Assembly (NCBI RefSeq): GCF_030718935.1
Contig: NZ_CP132194.1
Location: forward strand, 1,550,001 to 1,614,000
Reading direction: 5' to 3'
DNA: 64,000 nt
From: Psychrobacter sp. M13
GTDB lineage: Bacteria > Pseudomonadota > Gammaproteobacteria > Pseudomonadales > Moraxellaceae
In this document: one piece after another, positions 1-9,439 of the stretch
Layout: the number at the start of each line of letters is the position of its first letter
Position numbering within the stretch: the stretch's first letter is position 1
The notes under the pieces: generated by a model
Seen by the model: the letters and a program-made list of their open reading frames with translations, nothing else
Told to the model about the DNA's origin: nothing
The model's database searches: none
Translations under genes and position numbers: made by a program

Positions 1-4
1 ATAA

Positions 5-1600
5 TCACTCAGCCTGACTATCATCATGATAAATACTATGCAATATCTGCTGATAAGCATCCCGTAACGATTCTCTTTGAGTTTCGGCTATTTCATGAGT
101 CGTCAAGCAGCGCTCAAATACTTCAAGCTCATTGAGATCTTGCAGCGCCTCAGAAGTTTGCTCTTGATTGAGTACTTTATTATAAGTACGGGTGTTTTTA
201 ATCTTTAATACTTCAAACGGTAAACCTTCTACCATTGCGCTAACTTCTTCACGCAGCTCACTGACGATTTCATCACCATTATAGATAATCTCAAGCCAGA
301 TAGATTCGTCACTATTTATATCATTGCTAGCCATAGCTAGAATAGTTGTCGCAATAGTTTGCAGATCACCTGAGACTTGCGCTAATTGTTGAAAGCAAGG
401 AATAGCAAGCGTGGCGACTTGCATGCCAGTGTCGTTATTAGAATGAAGGGTTTCGACAGTAGTAGAGGAATTATAAAGTGTAGTGTTATTTTTTACTTCA
501 TCAACCAATGGATCAGGGTCAGAAACTTCTTTAATACTAGCGTCAAAATCTTCAACCTCATCAAAGCCAAACAAATCATCTATCAAATCGTTGGATTTGT
601 TGAAAACTTTTTTAACCGTTTTATCTACTTTTACGTTAGCAATTTCAATCACTTCATCAACTACATTTTCGACTAAACTTTTATCAGTAAAAGCGTTGGC
701 AAAAGTATTTTCCACAGTTCCAAACTGGATAAGCAACACCTGCTTTTGTTGACGAGCCTCGCCAAAACCCATGGCGATAGGCGAGCCTGAATAGCGGATA
801 TGCTCACAGCCTCCGACACGTTGCGGTACGTGCAAATGACCAAGCGCCACATAATCAAAGCATTCATCAAACATCTCAGCAGAGATTTTACCTAAATTAC
901 CGACATACAGCTCACGTACACCATCATCTTCGGTGGTTTTACTACCAGCGGCAAATAAATGACCTGTCGCGATTATAGGGATATGGCGTTTATGAACTTT
1001 ACTTAGCTGTCGTTGATTATCTTTCGCAATTTGAGCGACGCTATCATAATGGCTGCGAATACCTGCTATAACGTTAGCGTCTTTGCTATCGGCTGACTCG
1101 CCAGCTTGACTACCTCGCACATCACGGTCACGCAGGTAGGGCACAGCAGCAATAACGCACAGCGGCTCGCCATTGTTATCATCTAACATCAGTACTTCAT
1201 CGTTTAAGTCGTCACAAGCCGTGCCGATGATATGGACATTTAAGAATTTGAGTACTTGGCTGGGCGCGTCTAAAAAGGTGGGCGAGTCATGATTACCTGC
1301 GACAATGACGATATGCTGACAGCAAAGAGTGGAAACTTTACCCAAAAATTCATAGTACAACGCCTGAGCGCGATTACTTGGGGTCATGGTATCAAATATA
1401 TCGCCTGCGACAATCAAGACATCGACTTGGCGCGCGCTAATAGTCTCTTGTAGCCAGTTTAAAAATGCTTCAAATTCTTCATAACGCAGTCGCCCATACA
1501 GCCGCCGCCCTAAATGCCAATCTGAGGTGTGTAGAATGGTTAAAGACTTGCTATCAGTGAGTGCAGATACAGTCGAATATTTGGTTGAAGGTGCAGACAT
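5..1600 (-). CDS. sbcD: SbcD nuclease subunit of SbcCD
   Basis: Calcineurin-like metallophosphoesterase, the nuclease half of the SbcCD (Mre11-Rad50 type) complex. That complex opens DNA hairpins and processes double-strand breaks in the cytoplasm. Visible metal-binding motifs: SDWHLG (D27, H29), AGDIFD (66-70), GNHDS (102-106) and a later GHLH. At 531 residues it is longer than the roughly 400 of E. coli SbcD. The excess is an acidic, low-complexity stretch at about residues 310-410. The stop lies only 4 bases from the window edge, so sbcC would be expected just to the left but cannot be seen. No good ribosome binding site precedes the ATG, but there is no other Met before the first motif. 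Confidence 0.93.
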   Translation of the reverse strand: MSAPSTKYSTVSALTDSKSLTILHTSDWHLGRRLYGRLRYEEFEAFLNWLQETISARQVDVLIVAGDIFDTMTPSNRAQALYYEFLGKVSTLCCQHIVIVAGNHDSPTFLDAPSQVLKFLNVHIIGTACDDLNDEVLMLDDNNGEPLCVIAAVPYLRDRDVRGSQAGESADSKDANVIAGIRSHYDSVAQIAKDNQRQLSKVHKRHIPIIATGHLFAAGSKTTEDDGVRELYVGNLGKISAEMFDECFDYVALGHLHVPQRVGGCEHIRYSGSPIAMGFGEARQQKQVLLIQFGTVENTFANAFTDKSLVENVVDEVIEIANVKVDKTVKKVFNKSNDLIDDLFGFDEVEDFDASIKEVSDPDPLVDEVKNNTTLYNSSTTVETLHSNNDTGMQVATLAIPCFQQLAQVSGDLQTIATTILAMASNDINSDESIWLEIIYNGDEIVSELREEVSAMVEGLPFEVLKIKNTRTYNKVLNQEQTSEALQDLNELEVFERCLTTHEIAETQRESLRDAYQQILHSIYHDDSQAE

Positions 1601-1651
1601 AGCGATATAAATTTATAATTAGTTTAAAGGCTTCAGTTTAGCATAAAGCAT

Positions 1652-1690
1652 AAAAAAACCACGCTAACATTCATTAGCGTGGATTTTTAT
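1652..1690 (-). terminator. Terminator of cysG
   Basis: Perfect 9-bp stem (1659-1667 with 1674-1682) and a 6-base loop, flanked by an A-run on one side and a T-rich run on the other. It reads as a rho-independent terminator for leftward cysG transcription before sbcD, and could also work in the other direction. Confidence 0.85.
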
Positions 1691-1709
1691 GGCTATCATT
1701 TATATAATG

Positions 1710-3386
1710 CTAGCTAATAACCAACTGCTCTAAACTATCGCTCTGTTGTTCAGCTAAGTTAGTAATCATTGATAGCGCATGGGCTTGCTGGCTAGATGGG
1801 TTCTCAGTCAGTTGATCTTTTGGTGTTGAAGCCGTACCACCGCGTAGCCAATTATCAGCTTTTTCATGATGACTATGCAGATTATACCAAGCTAAATCAT
1901 CATGCAGCGCAACCACATCGCCCACAATTAATAGTGCAGGGGTCGGCAGTTGGTTTTGCTCTTGCAGCTCATTGATAGTCGCAAGCGTCCCTGTTAATAC
2001 TTGCTGATTAGGCATACTGGCGTTGGATACGATAGCGATTGGCGTCTCGCTATTACGTCCTGCTTCAATTAAGCCCTCGGTCAAACGTGCCAGCGAATGC
2101 AGACCCATATAAAATATGACGGTCTCATCGGTATTTAAAAAGCTGCCAAAGTTATTATTCGGTGCGCCTGCCTTTAAAAAACCAGTGACAAAGCGTACCG
2201 ATTGCGAATGATCACGGTGGGTCAAAGGAATGCCTGCATAACTGGCAGCCGCATTGGCAGCGGTAATACCAGGCACCACTTGATAAGGAATATTATGGGC
2301 GCGCAGGCTCTCGATCTCTTCACCACCACGTCCAAATATAAACGGATCGCCACCTTTTAAACGGACAACACGGCGACCTTTTTTGGCCTCATTAACCAAT
2401 AACTCATTGATGCCTAATTGCGCAACCGCATGATTGCTGCGTTTTTTACCGACGAATACTTTGTCCGCGTCACGGCGACACAAATCTAGCACTTGCGGAG
2501 AGACAAGCGCATCATAAAACACGATATCGGCTTGCTGCATCAGGCGTAACGCTTTAAAAGTTAATAGCTCAGGATCACCAGGGCCTGCACCAACGATATA
2601 GACTTCACCGACTGGCGGAGTAGACTGAGCTACTGTCTCACTATCACTAGCGGCTGACTCATTGCTAAGCACAGGCGCAGTCAGTGAATCGGTGTGCGTT
2701 TTTTGCGTAGCAGAATGCTGGTGAGTTGGTGCGTCTTTATTAGCAATTTGAGCTGCGGTACTATCTAAATCCGCTTGTAATTGCGCCGCCGCTTGACTCT
2801 CATTCCCAGCAAACATCAGCTCACTGACTTTACCTTCAAAAGCGCGCTCCCAAAACTGCCGACGTCCTGTAAGCGTTGGTATTTTAGTCTTTACCTCTGC
2901 ACGAAAGTCACCCGCTAGCTTAGCTAACTTGCCATAGCCTTGCGGAATCAAGGTCTCTAATCTTGCTCGTAAAAGCCGAGCCAGCACTGGCGCTTTGCCG
3001 TTGGATGAGATACCAATAACGATAGGATTGCGATCAACGATAGCAGGGAAAATAAAGTCACATAGCGGCGGAGTATCAACCACATTCACAGGAATATTTA
3101 ATTCAGTAGCATCAGCATGCACTTGATGATTAAGTGCCTCATCATCGGTGCCAGCAATGATAATGCGCGCGCCTGCCATATACTTTTTATTATATTGCTC
3201 ATAGATAAGCTGATGCTTGTCATCTTGCAATAAAGCTTGCAGCTCATCGAAAATATGTGGCGCCACGACAGTAATACTCGCGCCAGCACGGCTGAGCAAA
3301 TCGGCTTTGCGTAATGCCACATCGCCGCCACCAACGATAAGCACTTTGCGGCCTTCTAATTTAAAAAATAAGGGAAAAGTATTCAT
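1710..3386 (-). CDS. cysG: Siroheme synthase (CysG, multifunctional)
   Basis: Makes siroheme from uroporphyrinogen III: two SAM-dependent methylations, then NAD-dependent oxidation and iron insertion. The N-terminal dehydrogenase/ferrochelatase domain (about 1-205) opens with the nucleotide-binding VGGGDVALRK and contains the GISSNGKAPVLARLLR segment. The C-terminal methyltransferase domain (about 258-500) has VGAGPGDPELLT and RLKGGDPFIFGRGGEE. At 558 residues it exceeds E. coli CysG (457). The extra length is a Gln/Ala/Thr/Ser-rich linker (about 206-257) and a 50-residue tail. Siroheme is the cofactor of the CysI sulfite reductase encoded at 7.8-9.4 kb, so the gene fits the sulfur island. 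Confidence 0.95.
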   Translation of the reverse strand: MNTFPLFFKLEGRKVLIVGGGDVALRKADLLSRAGASITVVAPHIFDELQALLQDDKHQLIYEQYNKKYMAGARIIIAGTDDEALNHQVHADATELNIPVNVVDTPPLCDFIFPAIVDRNPIVIGISSNGKAPVLARLLRARLETLIPQGYGKLAKLAGDFRAEVKTKIPTLTGRRQFWERAFEGKVSELMFAGNESQAAAQLQADLDSTAAQIANKDAPTHQHSATQKTHTDSLTAPVLSNESAASDSETVAQSTPPVGEVYIVGAGPGDPELLTFKALRLMQQADIVFYDALVSPQVLDLCRRDADKVFVGKKRSNHAVAQLGINELLVNEAKKGRRVVRLKGGDPFIFGRGGEEIESLRAHNIPYQVVPGITAANAAASYAGIPLTHRDHSQSVRFVTGFLKAGAPNNNFGSFLNTDETVIFYMGLHSLARLTEGLIEAGRNSETPIAIVSNASMPNQQVLTGTLATINELQEQNQLPTPALLIVGDVVALHDDLAWYNLHSHHEKADNWLRGGTASTPKDQLTENPSSQQAHALSMITNLAEQQSDSLEQLVIS

Positions 3387-3570
3387 AGTATTTGTAATCT
3401 AATCAATTTAATTTATGGCGCTATTATGGAACATCCTAAGCATAGGCTCACCTAATGAATTGGCATTAGCATAGTCGCTTTTGAGATAACAAAGATGGTT
3501 TTTGAATAAAAAGAGAATAGGTAAGGTTTAAAGTAAGTATCTCCTATTATTAAATAGGGTGTATAAAAAA

Positions 3571-3610
3571 GAGCATATTACGCGAGTGGTAATATGCTCT
3601 TTTTATTTTT
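3571..3610 (-). terminator. Terminator of the alcohol dehydrogenase gene
   Basis: Perfect 10-bp stem (3571-3580 with 3590-3599), with AAAAAA before it and a T-rich tail after it. It lies 35 bases past the stop of the leftward alcohol dehydrogenase gene and could act in both directions. Confidence 0.85.
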
Positions 3611-3644
3611 TAACTTAAAATTATTGTAAAAAATCTAGATAAAC

Positions 3645-4937
3645 TTAAGCTGCACTAGCTGCTTTTTCGTCACTAGCAGCCTTAATCTTAGTTAAGATCT
3701 CTTTAATACCTGACGCTGGCATATAAGTTGGCACGGCATAAGTATCGCTAACTTCTTTGGCAGCCGCTTTGGCGATAGCATCAAAATCACTCTCTTGCAT
3801 ACCTTTAACGGTAGGATCAATATTGACCGTAGTGAGTAGCTCACGTACCTTAGCGATGAGATGATCGGCTATTTCGCCATCGCTATTATTGACTTGACCT
3901 TTTTCTACCAGACCAATCTTTTTAGCTAATTTAGCCAGTCTTTTTTCACTAGATTTACGATTCAAATCTAACACATAAGGCAAGACGATAGCGTTGGCAC
4001 GACCGTGAGGAATATGATAATAAGCGCCTAATTGATGGGCGATAGCATGAACGTAGCCTAAACCTGCTTTATTAAAAGCAATGCCGCCATAGTGCGCTGC
4101 GATACCCATTTGCTCACGGGCTTTGATATCTTTACCATCCTTAAACGCGGTCGGTAAATTCTCCATGACGCCTTTAGTGGCAGAAGCGGCATAGTAGTCG
4201 GTCTCCGCGCCAGCGTTAACACTCATCCAAGCCTCAAGCGCATGAGTCAACACATCGATACCAGTATCTGCGGTGATATGAGGTGGCATACCTTGCATAA
4301 TAGTGGGGTCGATAGCCGCAGCTAATGAGACCATTTTGGGATCAATAGCGATCTCTTTTTGATGGGTTTTATCATTTGATACTACTGCGCCAATAGTCGC
4401 CTCTGAACCAGTACCAGCCGTCGTTGGAATACAGTATAGCGGTGTGCCTAGCTTGCGAGCTTTGAACAGTCCAATCAGTTTTTGCGGAGTGGTGTTGTTA
4501 CCTTGGCTCATAGCGATCATCTTCGCGGCATCAATCACCGAGCCGCCACCGATAGCCAGTACCGCATCGCAATTAGCGTCTTTAGACTGGCGCAACCCTT
4601 CTTCTACTACCGTAAAAGTTGGATCAGGGGTGATACCATCATAGATATGATAGTCAATATTATTCGCTGCTAGATAGTCGGTGACTTTGGCAGGTATGCC
4701 CAATTTATTGAGCACTTCATCGGTGACGATAAATACTTTGCTCGCGCCTTCATTAATCATCATGTCGCACAGCTCATGACAGGACTGCTCACCGACGAAT
4801 AGTAGCGGTCGTGGCATAGGAATTACCATTGAAAATACTTTGAGTACTTTGGCTCGCGTTTTAGCAACGGCTAAGTAGCTGGCGTGCTGCAAAGTGTCAT
4901 TATGCATAATTTTGGCGATAGGGCTTTGGCTTGGCAT
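3645..4937 (-). CDS. Iron-containing alcohol dehydrogenase
   Basis: Group III (Fe-dependent) alcohol dehydrogenase, a cytoplasmic NAD(P)-dependent oxidoreductase of alcohols and aldehydes. The cofactor loop AIGGGSVIDAAK is at about 129-139, followed by the family motif TTAGTGSEAT. The metal-binding His residues lie in DVLTHALEAW and in the GYVHAIAHQLGAYYHIPHG block. The 430 residues include an N-terminal extension of about 40 compared with typical members. The start is supported by AAGGA about 8 bases upstream. It stands alone between two terminators. The substrate cannot be told from sequence. Confidence 0.92.
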   Translation of the reverse strand: MPSQSPIAKIMHNDTLQHASYLAVAKTRAKVLKVFSMVIPMPRPLLFVGEQSCHELCDMMINEGASKVFIVTDEVLNKLGIPAKVTDYLAANNIDYHIYDGITPDPTFTVVEEGLRQSKDANCDAVLAIGGGSVIDAAKMIAMSQGNNTTPQKLIGLFKARKLGTPLYCIPTTAGTGSEATIGAVVSNDKTHQKEIAIDPKMVSLAAAIDPTIMQGMPPHITADTGIDVLTHALEAWMSVNAGAETDYYAASATKGVMENLPTAFKDGKDIKAREQMGIAAHYGGIAFNKAGLGYVHAIAHQLGAYYHIPHGRANAIVLPYVLDLNRKSSEKRLAKLAKKIGLVEKGQVNNSDGEIADHLIAKVRELLTTVNIDPTVKGMQESDFDAIAKAAAKEVSDTYAVPTYMPASGIKEILTKIKAASDEKAASAA

Positions 4938-5149
4938 AGAGGCATCCTTGTTAATTAAACGATGAATAACGGTTAGTTTTACTTATTCCTTATTGTGCCA
5001 TTTATACATTCGTAAAGCTGATATTAATGCATACTGATGTGTTCTTATAAATATAGTTATAAGCTCTAAACAAATAGCTGATGCGGTATGGCTTGAAATA
5101 AGACATAATTCTAGTCTGAATTAAAAATAGCAATCATAAGACAGTATCT

Positions 5150-6388
5150 ATGAAACTAAGCAACCATTTTAAAACATTAAAGAAGTTAGGCGCTATTTTT
5201 GGAGTGGCGTGTGGTTTGCTGTTAAGTGGGCAAGCACTAGCAGAATGTCAATTAGAAGAGGGTTATGAGTTGCCAGAGGGGATCAATTTTGATGCAGGCT
5301 GTCGTTTTATAGAAGGTTTAGCAAATGCTTTTGATAAAAACAATATGTGGGGAGCTATAAATAGAACAGGTCAAATTATTATTCCTTTCGAATATGACAG
5401 TGTTTCTGCCTTTGAAGATGGTATGTCGATAGTCACTAAAGATTACAAAGACGGTATTATAAATAAAGACAATGAAATCGTTATACCTATAAATTATCAA
5501 TATATTGCTATATATGATAATAAATTTATCAAAGCTAGAAAGAATGATCAGTATGGTGTTATAAACTTTAACAATGAAGTAGTCGTTCCATTTAACTATG
5601 ATAATGTAGATTTATTTCATGAAAAGCTAGCTATGGTAATCAAAGGAAGTCATTCAGGGTACGTGAATGTCAATGGAAAAATAGTTATTCCTCTTAAGTT
5701 TGATGCCTATATTCAATCAGAATTTCAACCTCATTTATCTGCTTTTAAAGATGGCTTAGCTGTAGTTTCTAAGTCTAACAATAAAGGTGTCATTGATAAT
5801 GAGGGTAAGATTGTTATTCCTTTTCAGTACGAGGATTTGTCAGGTTTTTCTGAAGGCTTTTCTGTCGTAAAAAAGGGGAGCAAATACGGTTATATTAACA
5901 AGAGAAATGAGCTGGTAATTCCCTATACTTATGATAAGGCATTTGATTTTTCTGAAGGACTTGCTCTTGTGAAAAAAGATGATTATTACGGATTCATTGA
6001 TGCGTTGAACAATGTTGTTATTCCTATCAAATATAATAAAGCACAATCTTTTTCTAATGGATTATCATTAGTAGATAAAGAAGGAGATGACAATCCGTTT
6101 CTAATTACAAAACAAAAGGGTGATGGAAATTTTTATTTTATAAATAAAGAGAATAAAATTGTATTAAATCTTGATTACGGAATGGCTTTCCCTTTTGTTA
6201 ATGGTTTGGCTTTAGTCTATGATAATGACAGCGGTAAATTCGGCTTTATAGATGCTCTAGGTAAGGTAGCTATTGATTTTAAATACGATTCAGTTCCCCT
6301 TGCAGATTCGTTTCGTGATGGCACCGCTTATGTACAAGAAGATAATGAGTGGTTCTATATTAATAGGCAAGGAAAGCGAATAAAGTAG
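5150..6388 (+). CDS. Secreted WG-repeat protein
   Basis: A signal peptide (about 1-31, cleavage after GQALA) is followed by about ten tandem WG-type repeats of 30-40 residues. Each follows the pattern YGxINxxNxxVIPxxYDxxxxFxxGLAxV, and they fill the chain to residue 412. WG repeats form beta-rich structures and are found in surface or periplasmic bacterial proteins of unknown function. The gene is visibly richer in A and T than its sulfur-metabolism neighbours. It stands alone with its own terminator, which suggests it was acquired separately. No catalytic motif is visible. Confidence 0.85.
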   Translation: MKLSNHFKTLKKLGAIFGVACGLLLSGQALAECQLEEGYELPEGINFDAGCRFIEGLANAFDKNNMWGAINRTGQIIIPFEYDSVSAFEDGMSIVTKDYKDGIINKDNEIVIPINYQYIAIYDNKFIKARKNDQYGVINFNNEVVVPFNYDNVDLFHEKLAMVIKGSHSGYVNVNGKIVIPLKFDAYIQSEFQPHLSAFKDGLAVVSKSNNKGVIDNEGKIVIPFQYEDLSGFSEGFSVVKKGSKYGYINKRNELVIPYTYDKAFDFSEGLALVKKDDYYGFIDALNNVVIPIKYNKAQSFSNGLSLVDKEGDDNPFLITKQKGDGNFYFINKENKIVLNLDYGMAFPFVNGLALVYDNDSGKFGFIDALGKVAIDFKYDSVPLADSFRDGTAYVQEDNEWFYINRQGKRIK

Positions 6389-6401
6389 TTTTTGTAGACA
6401 T

Positions 6402-6439
6402 AAAAAATACCTCTCATTAATCAATAAGAGGTATTTTTT
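6402..6439. terminator. Bidirectional terminator between WG protein and cysH
   Basis: Perfect 13-bp stem (6402-6414 with 6427-6439), A-rich at the outer left and T-rich at the outer right. It lies between two convergent genes and can end both transcripts. Confidence 0.88.
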
Positions 6440-6457
6440 AATTCACACACCATTAGA

Positions 6458-7096
6458 TTACAACTGAGTATGCAAGCCACACTCACGATGCTCTTCAACC
6501 TTCGTTGGATCAAAGTAATCAAACTCATTTGGCAAGTTATGTTCGCTAAGATAACTATCTAAATCGCTATCGGTTTTTTCAAACAAGGGTGCGACTTTTA
6601 GCACGCCATCTTTTGACAGACTCAGAAAATCAAGACCTTGACGGAACTCCGTTTGATCTTTACGAATGGCGTTAAACCATACATCAGGCTTTAGCTCATC
6701 AAGCGCACGGCGGAACGGCTCAAGCTTAACTTGATCAGTAAATTCGTCATGTTGCGCGTCGTCGACACCAGGAATGCCATTCATGGTGACATCACGGTGA
6801 GCAGCGGTTTGCTTAGGAATATAAGTAATGACGTTTAAGTTTAAATCTTCAATAACTTTATTCGCAAATTTATAAGTCGCATCCGTGTTATAACCTGAGT
6901 CTACCCATAATACGATGATGTCTGGGCGCTGTTTAGCCACTAAATGCAAAATAGCAGACTCGTACGGGCGAAAGTTAGTGGTGATAATTGGATTTTTCGC
7001 TTGCGATAATGCCCATTCGACGATTTGCTCAGGGGTTTTACCTTGCAAGTCTTGATTGGCCTGATCGATATCTAAAGTAGGGTGTAACTGGCTCAT
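6458..7096 (-). CDS. cysH: Phosphoadenosine phosphosulfate reductase (CysH)
   Basis: Thioredoxin- or glutaredoxin-dependent reductase that turns activated sulfate into sulfite. The fold belongs to the adenine-nucleotide alpha-hydrolase (PP-loop-like) family. The C-terminal catalytic motif ECGLH is present, with the nucleophile at C206 of 212 residues. C206 is the only cysteine in the protein, so the paired cysteines that bind the 4Fe-4S cluster in APS reductases are absent. By family rules this favours PAPS over APS as substrate. It is the last gene of the leftward cysI-DUF934-cysH unit, 74 bases after DUF934. It is shorter than E. coli CysH (244). Confidence 0.9.
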   Translation of the reverse strand: MSQLHPTLDIDQANQDLQGKTPEQIVEWALSQAKNPIITTNFRPYESAILHLVAKQRPDIIVLWVDSGYNTDATYKFANKVIEDLNLNVITYIPKQTAAHRDVTMNGIPGVDDAQHDEFTDQVKLEPFRRALDELKPDVWFNAIRKDQTEFRQGLDFLSLSKDGVLKVAPLFEKTDSDLDSYLSEHNLPNEFDYFDPTKVEEHRECGLHTQL

Positions 7097-7170
7097 GTTT
7101 TTTCCTTAGTTGAGTTTATTATAAAAGTGGTAGTCATTAACTTGAAAATTTAGAATGCTTAATCTTTTAA

Positions 7171-7761
7171 CTAAGCTCCTGCAAACATAGGCAACGCTGA
7201 GGAATCTTGACCATCATAGCTACTAGCCAGCGCGGTAAAGGCTTGGCTGATATCTGATTTTAGGTCATGCTCACAAAGTACAAAACTATCGACACCAACG
7301 CGTAATAGATAGGCTATTTGATCACGGCCAAATTTACCTGCGATACGAATTTCACCTTTATAGCCAAGTTGGCGCAGGGTCTGGGCGAAGCTAAAGTCGC
7401 GTCCATCAGCGAATAAGGGTACATGAATAACAATCAAGGATTGCGCTAATAAGAACTCGCTCAGTCCAGCTAGTGCATCAGCATCAGTATCAGCGGTCAG
7501 CCAAATTCCCAACCGTCCGGTATGCTGAGTGAGTAACTCATAAACCTCATGAGACAGTCCACCTGCCAGCTTACCACTGCTATCTAACAAATCAGTTAGT
7601 GGTACGATGACATTAAGCTTTTCTTGCTTATGTAATAGCTCAAGCAAAGTAATATGAGATAGCGCAATACCATCAGGCAACTCAGCAGTGCTTAGCGCCT
7701 GCCAATTGTCTTTAGCGCTAACATCAATGCCAATGCTATTTAAGATATGATGATTACCCAT
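7171..7761 (-). CDS. DUF934 protein of the sulfite reductase operon
   Basis: A 196-residue protein of the DUF934 family, recognised by its position between cysI and cysH and by its general sequence character. It has no transmembrane segment and no cofactor motif that I can name. Its start overlaps the end of cysI by 8 bases, which implies translational coupling. The family is conserved beside sulfite reductase genes in many beta- and gammaproteobacteria. That points to an accessory role in sulfite reduction or electron delivery, which is inference. The biochemical function is not established as far as I know. Confidence 0.83.
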   Translation of the reverse strand: MGNHHILNSIGIDVSAKDNWQALSTAELPDGIALSHITLLELLHKQEKLNVIVPLTDLLDSSGKLAGGLSHEVYELLTQHTGRLGIWLTADTDADALAGLSEFLLAQSLIVIHVPLFADGRDFSFAQTLRQLGYKGEIRIAGKFGRDQIAYLLRVGVDSFVLCEHDLKSDISQAFTALASSYDGQDSSALPMFAGA

Positions 7762-9439
7762 AGACCTTCTCCTTAAAGGGCGCTATACCAACGCGATCAA
7801 CCATAGCACCAAAGCTTTCAACATCGTTATCGGTGCTGACGCGCAGATCAACGTAAACATCAACGATCTTTTGAATGGTGTCAGCGACGGCTTCAGTTGC
7901 CACCGATCGGCCTAATATTTTACCGATTTTGGCATTATCACTAGAGTTGCCACCGAGGCTAATCTGATACCAGTTCTCACCCTTTTTATCGACACCTAAA
8001 ATACCAATATCACCCGTGTGATGATGGGCACAAGCATTGATACAGCCTGACATGTTTAAGCGAATATCACCCAAATCATAGAGATAATCTAAATCATCGA
8101 ACTGCTTTTCGATTTGCTCTGCGATATTATAAGTCGTGGCGTTAGCTAGTGAGCAATAGTCCCAACCAGGGCAGACGATCATATCGGTCAAGGTATTGAT
8201 ATTAGGGCGAGCTAAATGCAGCTCAACCAATTGCTGCCATAGCTCGTATAAATGACTGACTTGCACATCGGCAAAGACTAGATTCTGCTGATAAGTACCG
8301 CGTAATTCACCAAAGCTATAGTGATCAGACAGATCCGCCAATGCATCCATTTGCGAGTCAGTCACATCACCTGAGGGTACATATTTGCCATCGACAAGAC
8401 CTGCTTTTAAAGAGATAACCACCGCGCGGTAGCCACCGATTTTATGAGCGACGGTATTTTGGTTATACCAATTGGCAAAATCTTTATCAGCGGCCAGTTG
8501 CTTTTGCAAATCAGACTGTACTTGCAAAGCATCAATGTCTTGATAATCAGGCTCACTAAAAAAGCTAAGGGCCGTTGTGAAGTTATCTTCCGTTAAAGTT
8601 AGCTTGCCATCTTTAGTATTTGCTTCCCATTCGGCATCGACCAGCTTGGCAAACTCACGTCCACCCATGCTCTCAACCAATATTTTGATACGCGCTTTAT
8701 ATTTATTATCGCGGCGACCATGCAAGTTATAAACGCGTAAAATCGCATCTAAATAGCTGAGCAAATGCTGACGAGGTAAGAACTCATTGATCGTTTTGCC
8801 AATTACTGGTGTACGACCTAAACCGCCACCGACTATCACTTCAAAACCTAATTCACCCTCATCGTTTTGCTTAATATGCAAGCCAATATCATGGACTTGT
8901 GTTGCCGCGCGGTCGTTTTCCGTACCGATAACCGCAATTTTGAATTTACGCGGTAAAAAAGCAAACTCAGGATGAAAGGTTGACCACTGGCGGATAATCT
9001 CGCAATAGGGACGTGGATCAGCGATCTCGGCTTGGTGAATACCCGCATAAGGGTCAGTCGTGGTATTACGAATACAGTTACCCGAGGTCTGAATGGCATG
9101 CATCTGCACGGAAGCCAGCTCCGCCAAGATATCGGGCACGTCTTCTAATTTTGGCCAATTTAGCTGAATGTTAGTGCGCGTGGTGAAGTGACCATAGCCT
9201 TTATCGTATTTGCGGGTAATTTCAGCGAGTTTACGCAACTGATAGCTGGCAAGTAGACCATAAGGAATGGCGATACGCAGCATCGGCGCATAACGCTGAA
9301 TATACAGGCCATTTTGCAATCGCAGCGGCAAAAATTGCTCTTCGGCAAGCTCACCCTTTAAAAAGCGCTCGGTCTGATCGCGAAATTGGGCGACCCGTTC
9401 CTCAACCAAAGCTTGATCGGCATAATTATATTGATACAT
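7754..9439 (-). CDS. cysI: Sulfite reductase haemoprotein (CysI type)
   Basis: Reduces sulfite to sulfide at a coupled siroheme/4Fe-4S centre in the cytoplasm. The cluster and siroheme ligands are visible as CPGWDYC (C423, C429) and GCINACAHH (C466, C470), the C-x5-C and C-x3-C pattern of the family. At 561 residues it matches nitrite/sulfite reductases. No CysJ flavoprotein gene lies nearby, so the electron donor is not encoded here. It leads the operon with DUF934 and cysH. The start is supported by GAGAG upstream. A nitrite reductase role is less likely given the cysH and sat neighbours. Confidence 0.93.
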   Translation of the reverse strand: MYQYNYADQALVEERVAQFRDQTERFLKGELAEEQFLPLRLQNGLYIQRYAPMLRIAIPYGLLASYQLRKLAEITRKYDKGYGHFTTRTNIQLNWPKLEDVPDILAELASVQMHAIQTSGNCIRNTTTDPYAGIHQAEIADPRPYCEIIRQWSTFHPEFAFLPRKFKIAVIGTENDRAATQVHDIGLHIKQNDEGELGFEVIVGGGLGRTPVIGKTINEFLPRQHLLSYLDAILRVYNLHGRRDNKYKARIKILVESMGGREFAKLVDAEWEANTKDGKLTLTEDNFTTALSFFSEPDYQDIDALQVQSDLQKQLAADKDFANWYNQNTVAHKIGGYRAVVISLKAGLVDGKYVPSGDVTDSQMDALADLSDHYSFGELRGTYQQNLVFADVQVSHLYELWQQLVELHLARPNINTLTDMIVCPGWDYCSLANATTYNIAEQIEKQFDDLDYLYDLGDIRLNMSGCINACAHHHTGDIGILGVDKKGENWYQISLGGNSSDNAKIGKILGRSVATEAVADTIQKIVDVYVDLRVSTDNDVESFGAMVDRVGIAPFKEKVYG

